DNA of 64,000 nucleotides from Aphrocallistes beatrix (GCA_963281255.1 OY725503.1:744001-808000), one strand, 5' to 3'. Shown: positions 25,436-36,103, counted from the first letter of the stretch. Notes: generated from the letters alone by a model not told the origin. Made by a program: numbers and translations.

Positions 25436-28171
25436 ATGGAGCGACTTCGCGCCTCAGAAATACTCAAAGAAGCAGCAAGGTTGGACGAAAAGGGAGAATA
25501 TGGCACTGCCATTAATCTCTACAGAGACGGAATTGAGCTGTTGATTCCGATACAGAAAGGTGAGATACCATCTCTCTTACTCTAAATAACTAAACACAAA
25601 TTCATCACTTCGTGTGTAGATATTAAAGTGAAACAGGATGAGGAAGTTTTCCTGAAGAAGATAGAGAAATATTCTGAGAGGATGAAAGCGATTGAAGAAA
25701 TTCTTAAAAATGCAGGTTCGTTTTTGGACTCCGTAATCCGGTGGTTCCCAACCTGGGGTCCATGGACCCCTTAGTGGTCCACAGAAGATATCAGGGGGTC
25801 CACAGGATATAGGAAAATTGCTATATGGGATCCACAGTCAAGGTTGAAAACTGCCGTAATCTAACGACTATTTCCTTACAATGTACAAGCCCAACCATCT
25901 TTTTAGTAGAGATAGTCACATTTGATTTCTAAATACAAGTGACTCCGGTTAATCGGGACACTTTGGTCCCGGATATTTTGTCCCGATTAAGCCGAGTCCC
26001 GAATTAACCGATGAATTTTAGTATTAGCTTCTATGTAAGGGAACCATTCCATTCCTGGAAACTTGTCCCAATTAAGCGGTTGACCCGGTTAAGTTGATTG
26101 TATGAACATTCTGGAGTGGTTCTTTTCATTTTATTATTCCTGCGTTCACCCGTTAGAGCGAGAGAATCAGATAACCTGCGTGAGAATAGCAGACGGAGAG
26201 ACTGGGTACAGCTACGCTTCTCTGTTCGGAGAGTATCTGGACAAGAGTGTGCACCGAGTCGAGATTGAAGACCCCTATATAAGGGCTTCTCACCAAGTAA
26301 GGAGGCGTGTAGTTTTCAGGAATTTTGCATTACGAAACTTTGAACAGGGAACAACTCTTAACAGTGACAATTCTGTTCTAACTGAGCTGCGTTCATGGGT
26401 TTATCTAGGGTTTTCCAGTCCGGCACTTTTGAAAGTGATAAAAGTGGTAATGCGGAAATGGTTCTACTTTTCAAAAAAGGAAATAGTTCGAATTGCAGAT
26501 TTAGAAAAGAGTTCGACTTTTTGTCATTAGGATTAATGGTGGTTTTTATGTGAACTATTTCCTTTTTTGGAAAGTCGAACTATTTCCGGTTTTTTTTGCG
26601 AACTATTTCCACCATACCATAAAAGTTATATGGCACCCAAACAGGGTTTATCTTGTAATTCCAGGGGTCGTGGCAACCCGGAACCAAAATCGAATCGCAC
26701 TGCAAGCACCTTGGCTCTTCTGGGGATACCAGTTTGGCACCTTTAAGTGCCGGCCGAGCACCTAGATAAACCTCTGCCTGTGCTAGTATTTGCTAGCAGA
26801 AAGTTAGTGGTTAGTCGTGAAGGAGGAAGGTGGAATCAGACCACTCAATTTCCTAACTGAATGGCTTACTTAGTTACAACGGTCTCGGATTTATTCAAGT
26901 GAACAAGTATTTCCTCTATATACGAATTCCTTACATATACATATACATATATATATATATATATTGATATATTTCTCGTAGGTAATGAATCTGGTCAAAC
27001 TGTGTGAGCTGTTGATTCACAAGACGTCGGTTAATTTCATTCGTCTGACAACCACTCGAGATGAGGTGAGTCTACGAGTATTAAATCCTCAAAAACTCTC
27101 ATTTGTATTATTAGAGTGAACTGTCTCTTTAGGTAGATAAAGTAAAGGACCAATTTGTCAGGTTAGCTGACCTGACATCAGATCTAGCATCTCGTGGTAT
27201 TAAACTGGAAGTCTCATATTCACTGACTCTACACGACAGAGAAATCAGGTTTTTAAAATCAGTGATTTATTAATATCTATTTGTTAGTTCTGTTTAATAA
27301 TATTAATTTAAGGATTCATTAAACCTGAATTTGCCTTCGTTTTATTCTATTTGTTGTGAAGACTCCCCACTTGTATGCCTTCTCCAGCCCAAAATACCTT
27401 AACCGGAAATGAGTTAGCGAAATCTCTAGCCCGATTCGGGTTTTAAGTGCCAAATGATAACGTTGCTCCTCTCACTATTAGAACTAATCGAACGCAATAA
27501 TACCGTTCTCTATATGAAAATGTATCTCAAAAAAACATTGACACCTTTTCCAAGTGTATTATGTATGCATATACCTTACTAAATGCTTTAATTTATAGAT
27601 TTGATAACGGGTGGATGATCAGGATAGGACGAGGGTTAGACTACTTCAAGCCTATGAAGGTGAGTACACTGGAACTGTATTCAATCAATACGAAATTAAT
27701 ATACAGGAATACTCATATATCTGAGAGATTTTAAAACTCCTCGAATTTGCATATCCATACATGCAAACTGTCCCGATTTTTATAGGATTTTTATAGGAGA
27801 GACTGTGTGAATAACGCAAAAAAGTGCCATCTAAAAATATTAAAATACTCTCATAAATACAGTCGACTCCGCTTGATAGGGTCACTGGTTAATCAGACCA
27901 ATTTTGGCAGGACCGGAATAGCTCTTACACATAGAAGCTAATACAAAATATTTTCGGTTAATAGGGTTCTCCGCTTAATCGGGGCAAAATGTCCTCTGAC
28001 CGATGTGACCCTATTAAGCAGAGTCGACTGTATACTTAACTTCAATTCAATGTCTGTGATTCTATATTTAACTTTTAGTCTCAGTTTCACATTGGATTTT
28101 GTGACATGGACCTCAGACCGTGTCAAGCCACCACCGTGGAGATCTACAATAAAAACCACTTCACCTCATAA
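25436..28171 (+). CDS. MITD1: MITD1, MIT-domain protein of ESCRT-III-dependent abscission
   Basis: Exons 25436-25559, 25620-25715, 26157-26296, 26982-27065, 27133-27248, 27599-27659 and 28079-28171 join in frame to 237 residues (human 249). Exons 1-2 encode the three-helix MIT domain (LRASEILKEAARLDEKGEY, then KIEKYSERMKAIEEIL), which binds C-terminal tails of ESCRT-III proteins. Exons 3-7 encode the PLD-like membrane-binding domain: GYSYASLFGEYLD, VEIEDPYIRASHQ, IHKTSVNFIRLTTT, TLHDREIRF, NGWMIRIGRGLDYFKP and FHIGFCDMDLRPCQATTVEI match the family throughout. MITD1 acts at the midbody to stabilise the cytokinetic bridge. All junctions are GT-AG; introns 2, 3 and 6 hold MITEs. Confidence 0.94.
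25741..25855. mobile_element. hAT-like MITE remnant (GGTTCCCAACCTGGGGTC end)
   Basis: In MITD1 intron 2. Its first 70 bases match, inverted, the right end of the element at 32935-33385 (TGGACCCCAGGTTGGGAAC). Confidence 0.6.
25936..26100. mobile_element. pogo-like MITE, copy 2
   Basis: In MITD1 intron 2. CAAGTGACTCCGGTTAAT at the left after TA; CCGGTTAAGTTGATTG at the right before TA. A diverged member of the family at 19410 and 27860. Confidence 0.7.
26446..26618. mobile_element. GGTAATGCGGAAATGG MITE, copy 2
   Basis: In MITD1 intron 3. Perfect 8-bp duplication ATAAAAGT (26438-26445 and 26619-26626). Confidence 0.88.
27860..28030. mobile_element. pogo-like MITE, copy 3
   Basis: In MITD1 intron 6, ending 48 bp before the last exon. 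Ends CAGTCGACTCCGCTTGA and GCAGAGTCGACTG between TA dinucleotides. Confidence 0.85.
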
Positions 28172-28330
28172 TGGACTAGAACTGAACTCAGTTATGACAT
28201 AGGCTGTAATTAACTCTGTTTGTTGGTCTTGAATATTTGCTGATTAAAAGAAGTAAACATAGACATTTCTAATGGTGAAGTTAGCAACATTGGTTCTCTC
28301 TATCTCGTACAGTGAAATAAATTGAAACTA

Positions 28331-28483
28331 CAGTCAGGGTCGCTTATTATGAACTAACCTCCTGGTCCCAATTTCATTTTTTAGATAGGATTTGTATTGA
28401 ACCAAGTTCGCTTAATATGAAGTATCTCTATTATGAACAGATTTTTTGGTCCCCTGGTGGTTCACAATAAGCGACCCTGACTG
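28331..28483. mobile_element. Tc/mariner-class MITE, CAGTCAGGGTCGCTTA family
   Basis: Ends CAGTCAGGGTCGCTTATT and inverted AATAAGCGACCCTGACTG between TA dinucleotides; 153 bp. A relative lies at 49446-49595. Confidence 0.88.
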
Positions 28484-28780
28484 TAAATATTCGGGAATGA
28501 GTTGATTGGTAAGCGAATACTAACATGAGATATCTATCCTAGAAATACAATATCTTATAGGTTTGAGATAAAATTGATGTACCGTATTTACTCGAATAGT
28601 CACCTCCTCCCTAAAGAGGGTGCTAATTTTTTCTACCCATTAAAGAATATCTTACAGCAAATTCCTCCCTCCTACTCTTTATCCAATCATTCATGTGGTT
28701 ATACTCAATTCTCCTAGATCTGAAATATTAATATTTAATCATATAAATTATAGCCCCAGCTATATACGGTATGTTATAAG

Positions 28781-28938
28781 GGCCGTTTAAACGTTACGTA
28801 ACGCTTCCAAGGGGGTACGGGGGTAGCAAAGTGTGACAGTCCTATCATTGTTGTATCACAAGATGATCAAAAGCGTGACATAGAGAAGGAGGGGTGTCTA
28901 AAATCAGATAATTTCTCGTTACGTAACGTTCGAACGAA
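28781..28938. mobile_element. MITE with GGCCGTTTAAACGTTACG ends, copy 2
   Basis: Near-identical to 9065-9228. It lies directly upstream of ACTL6A, so the promoter or 5' UTR may include it. Confidence 0.75.
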
Positions 28939-28978
28939 CTCTTAGAAGATTTTCATCTCTGAACTATCCCCACTAGCT

Positions 28979-30658
28979 ATGAGCGGAGCAGAGTACGGGG
29001 GCGACGAGGTAGGGGGCATCGTGCTAGACATCGGAGGGTACACCACGCGTGTGGGGTACGCAGGGGAGGATTCTCCCAAGGCAGACTTCCCTACCATAGT
29101 CGGGGTAGCACCGGGAAAACTCGATGATGACGTCATGGAAACCTCAACCATAAGAGATGATACGATGACTTCAAGCAAACTAGGCGATGGGGATAATTTC
29201 GATTACGTGGTAGGGACTAATTACGTCACAGCGGTGCGGGAGGGATTGGACTTGTACAATCCAATGCAGGATGGCATGATTGAGAATTGGGACCTGTTTG
29301 AACACCTTATGGACCATGTCTACAAAAAGGTTATCAAATCAGATCGGGTCTACCATCCTCTCCTGATGACTGAGTGTGCTTGGAACACTAAAGCGAAACG
29401 AGCGCGACTGACTGAAATCATGTTTGAGAAATATGAGCTGCCCGCGTTTTATTTAGCTAAGAACGCGGTTCTTTCCACCTTTGCGAACGCTCGTTCCACC
29501 GCCCTCGTCATCGATTCCGGTTGGGAGCAGACCTCCGTGGTGCCGGTACATGACGGTTATGCGTTGACACAGGCCATCGTTCGCACTCCATATGCGGGAC
29601 GTTACATTTCGCGGAATGTACTCAACTTTGTTGAGGAGAAATCCATTGAGTTAGTCCCTGCTACGCATATAGCGGAGAAACAGGTGGTAAAGGAGCGACA
29701 GAAACCGATCTTTACTCTTCGGAAAATGCCGCCACTCACAGAGAGTTACAAGGAATTCATGGTAGACCAGCTGGTGACAGACTTCAAGTCAGTTGTTTGC
29801 CAGGTGAGTTTGTACAATATTTGAATGCCAGCCAACTCGTACCACATACCAGCTCGTTCGAAGTTAACTAGTACCAAGTCAGCAGAGAATCCTGTTTTCG
29901 CTGTGTTTTACAGATATTTCATCCAAAATGCTATGGAAATCGTACATTTCATTTTGGTAGTTGATACGAGTTGACTTAGTGCTTTCGGACGAGTTGACTG
30001 GTTCCCGAATATTTATACGTTACAAGGGGCATGCCTAATTTCCGGGACGGGACGAGTCAAGATGCCTAATCTCCGGGACGGGATGCCGTCCCGTCCCGGA
30101 AATTAGGCATGCCCGTTACAAGCTCCATTATTCAACAAAAGTTGATTACAAATGACCTCCGTTTTGAAGGTCTCAGAGGAAAAGTACGCAGCGGACGAGC
30201 TGAGAACGCTCCCTACCATCGAGTACGAGTTCCCGACTGGATACCGGAGTAGTTTCGGAATCGAGCGCTTCGAAGTCTGCGAAGCAATGTTTAATCATGA
30301 TGACGACGCAGAATCGATGGCACTAGAAACGCATCAACCCATTTCTGAGGTGGCAATAAGCGCGAGTAACGCCTGCGACACAGACATCCGACAAGCTCTA
30401 CTCTCATCGCTGATTGTGGTCGGGGGCAACTCACTTCTTAAAGGATTCACAGACAGATTGATTTCAGAGATTCGGGGCAAGAGTCCTGTGTCTAAAATAC
30501 ACAAGTGCATAACTAACAACACCACGGTAGAGCGGAGGTTCAGTTCGTGGATTGGCGGTTCTATTCTTGCCTCGCTCGGTACCTTTCAACAAATGTGGAT
30601 TTCTAAAGCTGAGTATGAGGAACAGGGGAAACTGTGTGTGGAGAAGAAATGCCCTTAG
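28979..30658 (+). CDS. ACTL6A: ACTL6A (BAF53), actin-related subunit of chromatin remodellers, two exons
   Basis: Exons 28979-29803 and 30170-30658 join in phase 0 to 437 residues (human ACTL6A 429). It is a nuclear actin-related protein of SWI/SNF (BAF), INO80 and TIP60 complexes. The actin fold begins VGGIVLDIGGYTTRVGYAGED; DGMIENWDLFEHLMDHVY and HPLLMTECAWNTKAKR are the next conserved blocks. Exon 2 carries IEYEFPTGYRSSFGIERF, SSLIVVGGNSLLKGFTDRL and a C-terminus (RRFSSWIGGSILASLGTF, then QQMWISKAEYEE) almost identical to vertebrate ACTL6A, including the final KKCP. The acceptor at 30168-30169 is chosen because it continues FKSVVCQ directly into VSEEKY, as in the family. Vertebrate BAF53a/b split later, so one ancestral gene is likely. 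Confidence 0.95.
30027..30114. mobile_element. CCTAATTTCCGGGACGGG palindromic MITE in ACTL6A intron
   Basis: 88 bp with inverted ends GGGCATGCCTAATTTCCG and CGGAAATTAGGCATGCCC and a perfect 8-bp duplication GTTACAAG (30019-30026 and 30115-30122). Confidence 0.9.
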
Positions 30659-31368
30659 TTGGTTTGTGATATATTTTCTTAACACAGCGAATTCTCACTT
30701 GTTTGTGTGAGTTGAAGTAGAATTAAAACTCAGCAATGAATCCATAATTCTTTATTTATGACTTTTTAGAGGGACTTTTAGATATTTGCATTTCACAATG
30801 AACTAAATCCCATTGGAGAAAATTTAAATAAACGTGTTTCCTTCCTATGCCAGTCCCAGGAAGTGAAATTGAAGGAATGACAATGGATAAACGCTGTTCT
30901 CTGGAGAGATTCATATTCGCATAAGGATGGTATAATTATATATACCGTATATACTCGAATATTATCCGGGGCAATTATTAACTTTTAGGCCCATTTACCA
31001 CTGGGCATGCCTAATTTCCGGGACGGGACGGGTTAAGATACCTAATATCCGGGACGGGATCTCGTCCCGTTCCGGAAATTAGGTATCTAGATTTTCCGGG
31101 ACGGTCCCGTCCCGGAAATTAGGCATGCCCTTAACCACTTGAAGAAAAATTAATATTTCAGATATAAGCGAGTTTTCAATGAATATTACCGCATGAGTGA
31201 ATCAAAAAATGGTAGAAAGGAGGGATTTACAATTAATACTTTTTCTGACAGGTACAAAAATAAATTTGGCGTCCCCTCACTACAATATTCTCTTAGAAAA
31301 TTGTCAGCAATAATATTAATTAGATTCAACAAGCATGAATGACATAATAAGAAATAAATCCATAATAA
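30659..31368. other. Intergenic between convergent ACTL6A and ERCC8
   Basis: 3' flanks of both genes, a MITE at 31003-31130 and AT-rich sequence. No gene. Confidence 0.5.
31003..31130. mobile_element. CCTAATTTCCGGGACGGG palindromic MITE
   Basis: Ends GGGCATGCCTAATTTCCG and the inverted partner; flanks TTTACCACT and TTAACCACT give an imperfect target duplication. The core has extra head-to-head modules. Confidence 0.8.
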
Positions 31369-32601
31369 TTAATGGTCGTAGAATAAATTAATATCAACCT
31401 CTTCATCACTATCAGTGCTCCAATTGTCAACATTTTCTACCTGTGGCACCAGCCCATCTCCATCTCCAAACACATCTTCTTTCGGTTTCCAGAACAGCAA
31501 GTTCCCCTCTACTCCCCCACTCATGAGCAGTTCCTGTGTCGGATGTGCGAAACATACATTCACTTTGACATAGTGTGCTTGTAGCCGTGAAACCTTGTTT
31601 CCTGTATTGATATCCAATCCAATTATGTTAGACTTAGAAGGTACGTAGACTATCTGGGAAAGCGGAGAGTTGGGTGTGACTGTCAGTTGTTGGAAGTATT
31701 GAGCAGTGGGTTCGGAGAAAAAGAAAACTTGCGGCTCTTTCACTCCTCTCAACGCGTCCCAAACTCTCACTTCCCCATCCATGCCGCAAGTCACAAACCG
31801 AGATCCACAAGGTAGGAACTTCAACATGGAGATATTACACGTGTGTGCACATCTATTCTTATCAAAATTGCCTCGATTCAGATAATCAAACTCAAACACA
31901 AACTGTCTCGGTTGCCTTACATCCCATAGATACACTTTCCCCTTATCCCCAGCACTCACCAACAAATCTTCACACACTGGGGACCATTCAACCGCGTTCA
32001 CTCGGTTCTTATGACCTTTCAGAACTTGCGTTATGGCACCAGTTTTTATCGACCAAAGAGGAATTTCTGGTAGCGAACCACCTAAAGCAATGAGACAGGA
32101 GCGCGAAATGCTATGGGAATAGACATATGCCATTTTATTCTGCGTATTAGGCGTAAACTTAAATTTATCTGCTACGGTCATTGAGTACGTATCCCATACA
32201 AACATGTTCCCATCCATGCTAGATGACGTGAACATTCCTGTGTCGTGTGGATACCAGTGAATCGATGTTACTGCGTTCTTGTGCATTGAATCCGCCCTAC
32301 TCTCACAAGAATTCGTAATCAAACTCGCGGTTTTCTTTTTCCTGCCAGCGCCATGAAGTATTTCCTCGAGATCATGCACCGTAACCAACCCTTCATTATA
32401 ACCAGTCAGTACATAACGGCCTGATATGCTCTCCACATCAATACAAGTAATTCCGGAGAGGTTTATTCTTTCCATTTCGCAACTTAGGTCAGGGGAAAGG
32501 TTCTGCCATCTCTTCTCACTTATAAAGCGCATCAACTGTCTATAGCTGGAACGTCCAACGTCTCGCTCACTCAAATGTCTAATAATTGATTTTTTCTTCA
32601 T
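31369..32601 (-). CDS. ERCC8: ERCC8 (CSA), WD40 subunit of the transcription-coupled repair ubiquitin ligase
   Basis: Single-exon minus-strand gene of 410 residues (human ERCC8 396). CSA is the substrate receptor of a CUL4-DDB1 ligase that acts with CSB at stalled RNA polymerase II. WD repeats are visible as GITCIDVESISGRYVLTG, VTSIHWYPHDTGMFTSSSMD, VNAVEWSPVCEDLLVSAGD plus KVYLWDVRQP, and FVTCGMDGEVRVWD. WYPHDTGMFTSSS is practically diagnostic for ERCC8. The N-terminus (SERDVGRSSYRQLMRFI) corresponds to the DDB1-binding helix region. The acidic C-terminus WSTDSDEEVDINLF resembles the human WSSSDEEG end. Start ATG at 32601. Confidence 0.93.
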   Translation of the reverse strand: MKKKSIIRHLSERDVGRSSYRQLMRFISEKRWQNLSPDLSCEMERINLSGITCIDVESISGRYVLTGYNEGLVTVHDLEEILHGAGRKKKTASLITNSCESRADSMHKNAVTSIHWYPHDTGMFTSSSMDGNMFVWDTYSMTVADKFKFTPNTQNKMAYVYSHSISRSCLIALGGSLPEIPLWSIKTGAITQVLKGHKNRVNAVEWSPVCEDLLVSAGDKGKVYLWDVRQPRQFVFEFDYLNRGNFDKNRCAHTCNISMLKFLPCGSRFVTCGMDGEVRVWDALRGVKEPQVFFFSEPTAQYFQQLTVTPNSPLSQIVYVPSKSNIIGLDINTGNKVSRLQAHYVKVNVCFAHPTQELLMSGGVEGNLLFWKPKEDVFGDGDGLVPQVENVDNWSTDSDEEVDINLFYDH

Positions 32602-32645
32602 TATTCGTGACGAAGTGAAACCTAGGTTTAAGATTGAAAAGTCAT

Positions 32646-32755
32646 TAATGGTACTGTTATGGATATCTCAGAATTCGCACCACTACGCCAGATTAGCAAG
32701 CTTATCATAGTTGTTGTTGTTCGGGAAGTTCGACCAAATTAAATAAATAATTAAA
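32646..32755. repeat. Interspersed repeat (GTTATGGATAT..GCACCA..GGTTAGCAAG type)
   Basis: The same string of motifs, ending TTCGGGAAGTTCGACCAA and AAATAAATAATT, recurs near 36171, 36511, 39048, 45036, 47211 and 49098. Confidence 0.6.
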
Positions 32756-32934
32756 ATTTTCTTTGAAATCTATTCAAAATGAGCTTTTGGAATTTATCAA
32801 CAATTCAAAAGTATGCAAGCAACTTATGGAATAAAATAGTTTTAATTATCAAAAGAATAATTATCAAAAGAATCAAGCACAAAGGTTTGTCAGGATATTT
32901 GACAATAATAATAATGGAGATTAATATTCTAAAG

Positions 32935-33385
32935 CAGCGGTTTTCAACCTTTTTTGGCTATGGACCCCTATTAGGGTTGCCAACTCGACTCATTTTGATT
33001 CCGGGAGATATTTGTTTTCAGGGGAGGGGGCAATCGTGGGAGCTGCTTAGAAACAGAGAACAACGATTTATAGGCCTAAGTTTAATAATCCAGTAATAAA
33101 GCAAACTAACTAAAAAAGGTCTCGTGCTCCTTCTCTATTTCTGCTGCTTGAATGTATACTTCTGCTGAGATTTACGATAAAACCTCCCGGATTGGATTTG
33201 CTAATTTCCGGGAGACTGGTTGAGATTCCGGGAGGGTTGGCAACCCTAACCCCTATTGCAATTTTTCTATGTTCTGTGGGGACCCCCTCCCATTAACCGT
33301 AATACAAAATTTCGAATCCTGTGGACCCCCTGATATCTTCTGTGGACCACTAAGGGGTCCATGGACCCCAGGTTGGGAACCACTG
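32935..33385. mobile_element. hAT-like MITE interrupted by a second hAT MITE
   Basis: Outer ends CAGCGGTTTTCAACCTTT and inverted GGTTGGGAACCACTG; weak duplication TTCTAAAG/CGCTAAAG. The inner element at 32972-33248 splits it. Confidence 0.7.
32972..33248. mobile_element. hAT MITE with TAGGGTTGCCAAC ends, nested
   Basis: 277 bp with ends TAGGGTTGCCAAC and GTTGGCAACCCTA and a perfect 8-bp duplication ACCCCTAT (32964-32971 and 33249-33256). It sits inside the element at 32935-33385 and is therefore younger. Confidence 0.9.
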
Positions 33386-33496
33386 CGCTAAAGTCTCCTG
33401 AATTTCACACCCTTAGCCTAGTGTGTTATTAAGAATTTTAATTGATTGGAAAGCATTTGCGTTTTAATACAAGAATAGTTTTTTCCTTTTCAACAA

Positions 33497-34099
33497 TTAC
33501 TTGATAGATTTCTTCTTCCTCTTTTTCTTGTCAATCGAGTCTCGATCAATTCGTTCTCTCCTCCGACTATCAAAAGCTCTCTCATCTCGCTTATACTCAT
33601 GTTTCCTGTCTTTTCTTTGAAAATTCTCTCGCGGCTTGATTCCTGGTTCTTTGAGAATTGAATTCATTACCGCTAACGGATCTTCTAAATTCTTTCTTTC
33701 CTCATCTCCCCCTTTATCATCGACTTTAACATCACTCCTATTCCGCGTATACCAAGGGGCTGGAGATCTTTTGCTAACCGGATTCCATTCCGACCCTCCT
33801 AAATAGGTCAAAACACCCATTTTCATTTCACTCTTGGTCTTCTCCCTCTCCAATTCAACTTCTCGTTCTTTGTTAGTGACATTTGACTTGGCAGTCTCAA
33901 ATATAAAACCTGAATTTGAAGCTTTTGTACTATTTTTAGCGTCGTTTCTTAGTCTGTCCAGGCGCCATTCTTGCTCCGCTTTCATGAATCTTTCTTGAGA
34001 TTCTTTCGCTTTTCTATTCGCTTCTTTTTCATCTCTCTTCACTTTCGTTACATTGTCTTTGTTTAAAACGTGAAAACTCTTTTTCGGGAGGATATTCAT
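33497..34099 (-). CDS. LENG1: LENG1-like protein (Cir_N domain)
   Basis: Single-exon minus-strand gene of 200 residues; human LENG1 is 264. The N-terminus MNILPKKSFHVLNKDNVTKV followed by RRDE-like KRDEKEA is the Cir_N domain characteristic of LENG1 and related spliceosome-associated proteins. MGVLTYLGGSEWNP corresponds to the LGILTYLG block of LENG1, and APWYTRN to its PPWY motif. The C-terminal third is Arg/Lys/Glu-rich (RRRERIDRDSIDKKKRKKKS), consistent with a nuclear RNA-associated protein. The molecular function of LENG1 is poorly known. CWC25 shares the Cir_N domain but lacks the TYLG and PWY blocks, so LENG1 is preferred. The first exon region and 5' flank have a damaged copy at 47269-47445. 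Confidence 0.85.
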   Translation of the reverse strand: MNILPKKSFHVLNKDNVTKVKRDEKEANRKAKESQERFMKAEQEWRLDRLRNDAKNSTKASNSGFIFETAKSNVTNKEREVELEREKTKSEMKMGVLTYLGGSEWNPVSKRSPAPWYTRNRSDVKVDDKGGDEERKNLEDPLAVMNSILKEPGIKPRENFQRKDRKHEYKRDERAFDSRRRERIDRDSIDKKKRKKKSIK

Positions 34100-34206
34100 A
34101 GCTATCTACACTAGCTTTGTTATATAAAGATTTAATTATAAAGATTAAACACGAGAAATCCTATTTTGGCTGCAAAAATTTCTAAAGTAACAGCCAATAT
34201 ATAATA

Positions 34207-34683
34207 CAAGCGCGCTTCGTTAGCTTGCGCTGCGCGGCTGGTGGACACTGTGTCCGCCGGAGGCGCCAAAAGGGCGCATGGGGTCACATTGATTAGTTAT
34301 AAGGGAGATAACATCTATAAATACGTCTATCCTACTGTTATAATCGATATCGCACGATAAATCACCAAATTTGTCAATTTTTAAAATTTTGATGCATAAT
34401 GATGAGGTCATAACAAAGTTCGATGATAGTTGGATCATATGTGAGGTATATTAATATACACATTTTATTAAAATTTCAGGCTTCTATCACCTAAAATGGC
34501 TGAGTCATTGCCGAAAAACTGAAATTTCTAATTATAAAAAAAGGTGACAATGACGTCAAACTCCATGATGAGTCGACATTTTTGTCTGAGCTCAGAACTT
34601 AGTTGAGCCATAGCCAAAAGACTCCTATACGCCAGAAATCAGCTTTCTGGGCCTGACAGTTTCTTCAATCAATTCGTTACAGA
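34207..34683 (-). mobile_element. Helitron-like non-autonomous element, copy 2
   Basis: Minus-oriented homologue of 6408-6902: 3' terminus ACAAGCGCGCTTCG at the left, then GTGGACAC/GTGTCCGCC hairpin, 5' terminus TCTGTAACGAATTG at the right. An inverted partial copy (34697-34745) faces it across a short TA run, making a large palindrome. Confidence 0.6.
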
Positions 34684-34744
34684 CATATATATATATCTGT
34701 AACGAATTGATTGAAGAAACTGGCAAGAAAGCTGATTTTTGTGG

Positions 34745-34797
34745 CATGCCTAATTTCCGAGACGGGATTCCAGTCCCGTCCCGGAAATTAGGCATGT
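34745..34797. mobile_element. CCTAATTTCCGAGACGGG palindromic MITE, short form
   Basis: GGCATGCCTAATTTCCGA and its inverted partner GGAAATTAGGCATG around GGGATTCCAGTCCCG, inserted in the inverted Helitron-like fragment. Confidence 0.7.
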
Positions 34798-35063
34798 AGG
34801 ACTCTTTTGGCTATGGCTCAACTAAGTTCTGAGCTCATACGAAAATGTCGACTCTTCATGGAATTATGACGGTTTGCTAATACAGGACAGTTACAGGCTC
34901 CAACAGATTTTAAGCTTTAATATGACTCCTAATGAGAGTGATGTACGCAGTGTTCCGTAAGGCAGGGCCAAATGTAAGGTCCTGCAGCCAAGCTATGCAC
35001 CATTTCTAACTTTCTGAACGAAAGTCTACTTTCTCAATATTTCTACCATATTCCCAAGCATAA

Positions 35064-35215
35064 ATAGGGCATGCCTAATTTCCGGGACGGGACGGGACCG
35101 TCCCGGAAAATCTAGATACCTAATTTCCGGGACGGGGCGGGATACCGTCCTGGAAATTAGGTACCTTTTCCGTCCCGTCCAGGAGATTAGGCATCTTGAC
35201 TCGTCCCGTCACTGA
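35064..35215. mobile_element. CCTAATTTCCGGGACGGG palindromic MITE, multi-module
   Basis: Several alternating modules of CCTAATTTCCGGGACG and CGTCCCGGAAATTAGG. The paralogous position at 47628-47823 also carries a longer one. Confidence 0.75.
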
Positions 35216-35359
35216 ATACATTTTGTTTTAAGCAGCTCTTGATTTGAGTCAAAACGGATACAGAGACAACCAAAACTAATCACATATCGCGTAATCAGGG
35301 AAAATATTATCCAGCAATTGTTTGTATGCATGACAAGAACCTGTGGGAGTCAGTGGGAC

Positions 35360-35935
35360 ATACCTAATTCACAGAATGAAACAATTCCGGGAAATATGAG
35401 TACCGAATTTACGGAACTTGACGGAACGGTTCCGGAATTATAAATGCCTAATACAGGGCTGGGGTTGGTTAACCGATTTTATGGTTCGGTTATTCTGGTT
35501 TCCTCCAGGGCGGTTAACCGATACCAGTATTAATTGGTTGAAATATGGATTTATGGACTAAGCTTTAACCTGATATTGAAAAAACTGATAATTTTCAGTG
35601 GTCTCGAAATATACTTTGTGGTTAGAAAATAAGAATTCTATTATATTTACAAATTTTTAGAAGTAATATTCTTGAATTCCTTTGAAAAACAAAGAAATTA
35701 GTGTGAATATTTAGAAAATAAAGCCGATCGGCTAACCGATCTAAGATTTCCTTAACCGTTAACCGAGATTGACGGCGGTTAGCCGGTTAACCGAATACAG
35801 CCTGTGCCTAATTTACCGAATATTCCGTAAATTAGGCATTTAAAATTCCGGAACCGTTCCGTCAAGTTCCTTAAATTCGGGACTCAGATTTCCCGGAATG
35901 GTTCCGTTCCCTTCCGTAAATTAGGTATGTTCCCA
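35360..35935. mobile_element. CCTAATTTACGGAA-type MITE split by another insertion
   Basis: GGACATACCTAATTCACG at the left and TAAATTAGGTATGTTCCC at the right; the element at 35454-35804 interrupts it. The counterpart at 48300-48540 is uninterrupted. Confidence 0.7.
35454..35804. mobile_element. hAT-like element with GGTTAACCGA termini
   Basis: Inverted ends CAGGGCTGGGGTTGGTTAAC and GGTTAACCGAATACAGCCTG; flanked by TGCCTAAT on both sides (35445-35452 and 35805-35812). The uninterrupted copy near 48425 is the empty site. Confidence 0.8.
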
Positions 35936-36055
35936 TGACAGACTAGTCCGAGATAGTACCTATAAACTGTTGATCAACTACAACAATGCAAGACAATTAA
36001 ATAATTGAAATTCCATAAAAATGATTCATATGTTACCATTATTCATGATATAAGC

Positions 36056-36103
36056 GCGCTTCGCTTGCTTGCGATGCGCGGCAGGCGGACTTTGGGCGCC
36101 TAT
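36056..36103 (-). mobile_element. Helitron-like 3'-end fragment
   Basis: AAGCGCGCTTCGCTTGCTTG and the adjacent GC-rich terminus only. Confidence 0.6.

Larger units (their letters stand above)
28172..28978. other. Intergenic between MITD1 and ACTL6A
   Basis: MITD1 3' flank, a pogo-like MITE (28331-28483), AT-rich DNA, and a MITE (28781-28938) ending about 40 bp before the ACTL6A start. Confidence 0.5.
32602..33496. other. Intergenic between ERCC8 and LENG1
   Basis: Holds a copy (about 32646-32755) of the ATTCGCACCATTGCGC-type repeat common in the receptor region, the nested MITE pair at 32935-33385, and LENG1 3' flank. No gene. Confidence 0.5.
34869..36050 (+). repeat. Segmental duplication A, copy 1
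   Basis: Matches 47454-48656 in the same order (CGGTTTGCTAATRCA, then CTGCAGCCAAGCTATGC, AGCAGCTCTTGATTTGAG, CATGACAGACTAGTCCG). Differences are mostly whole mobile elements present in only one copy. Confidence 0.85.

Noticed and set aside
33497-34099. CWC25 as identity of the Cir_N protein
   Set aside because: The TYLG and PWY blocks and the MNILPKKS start fit LENG1 better.
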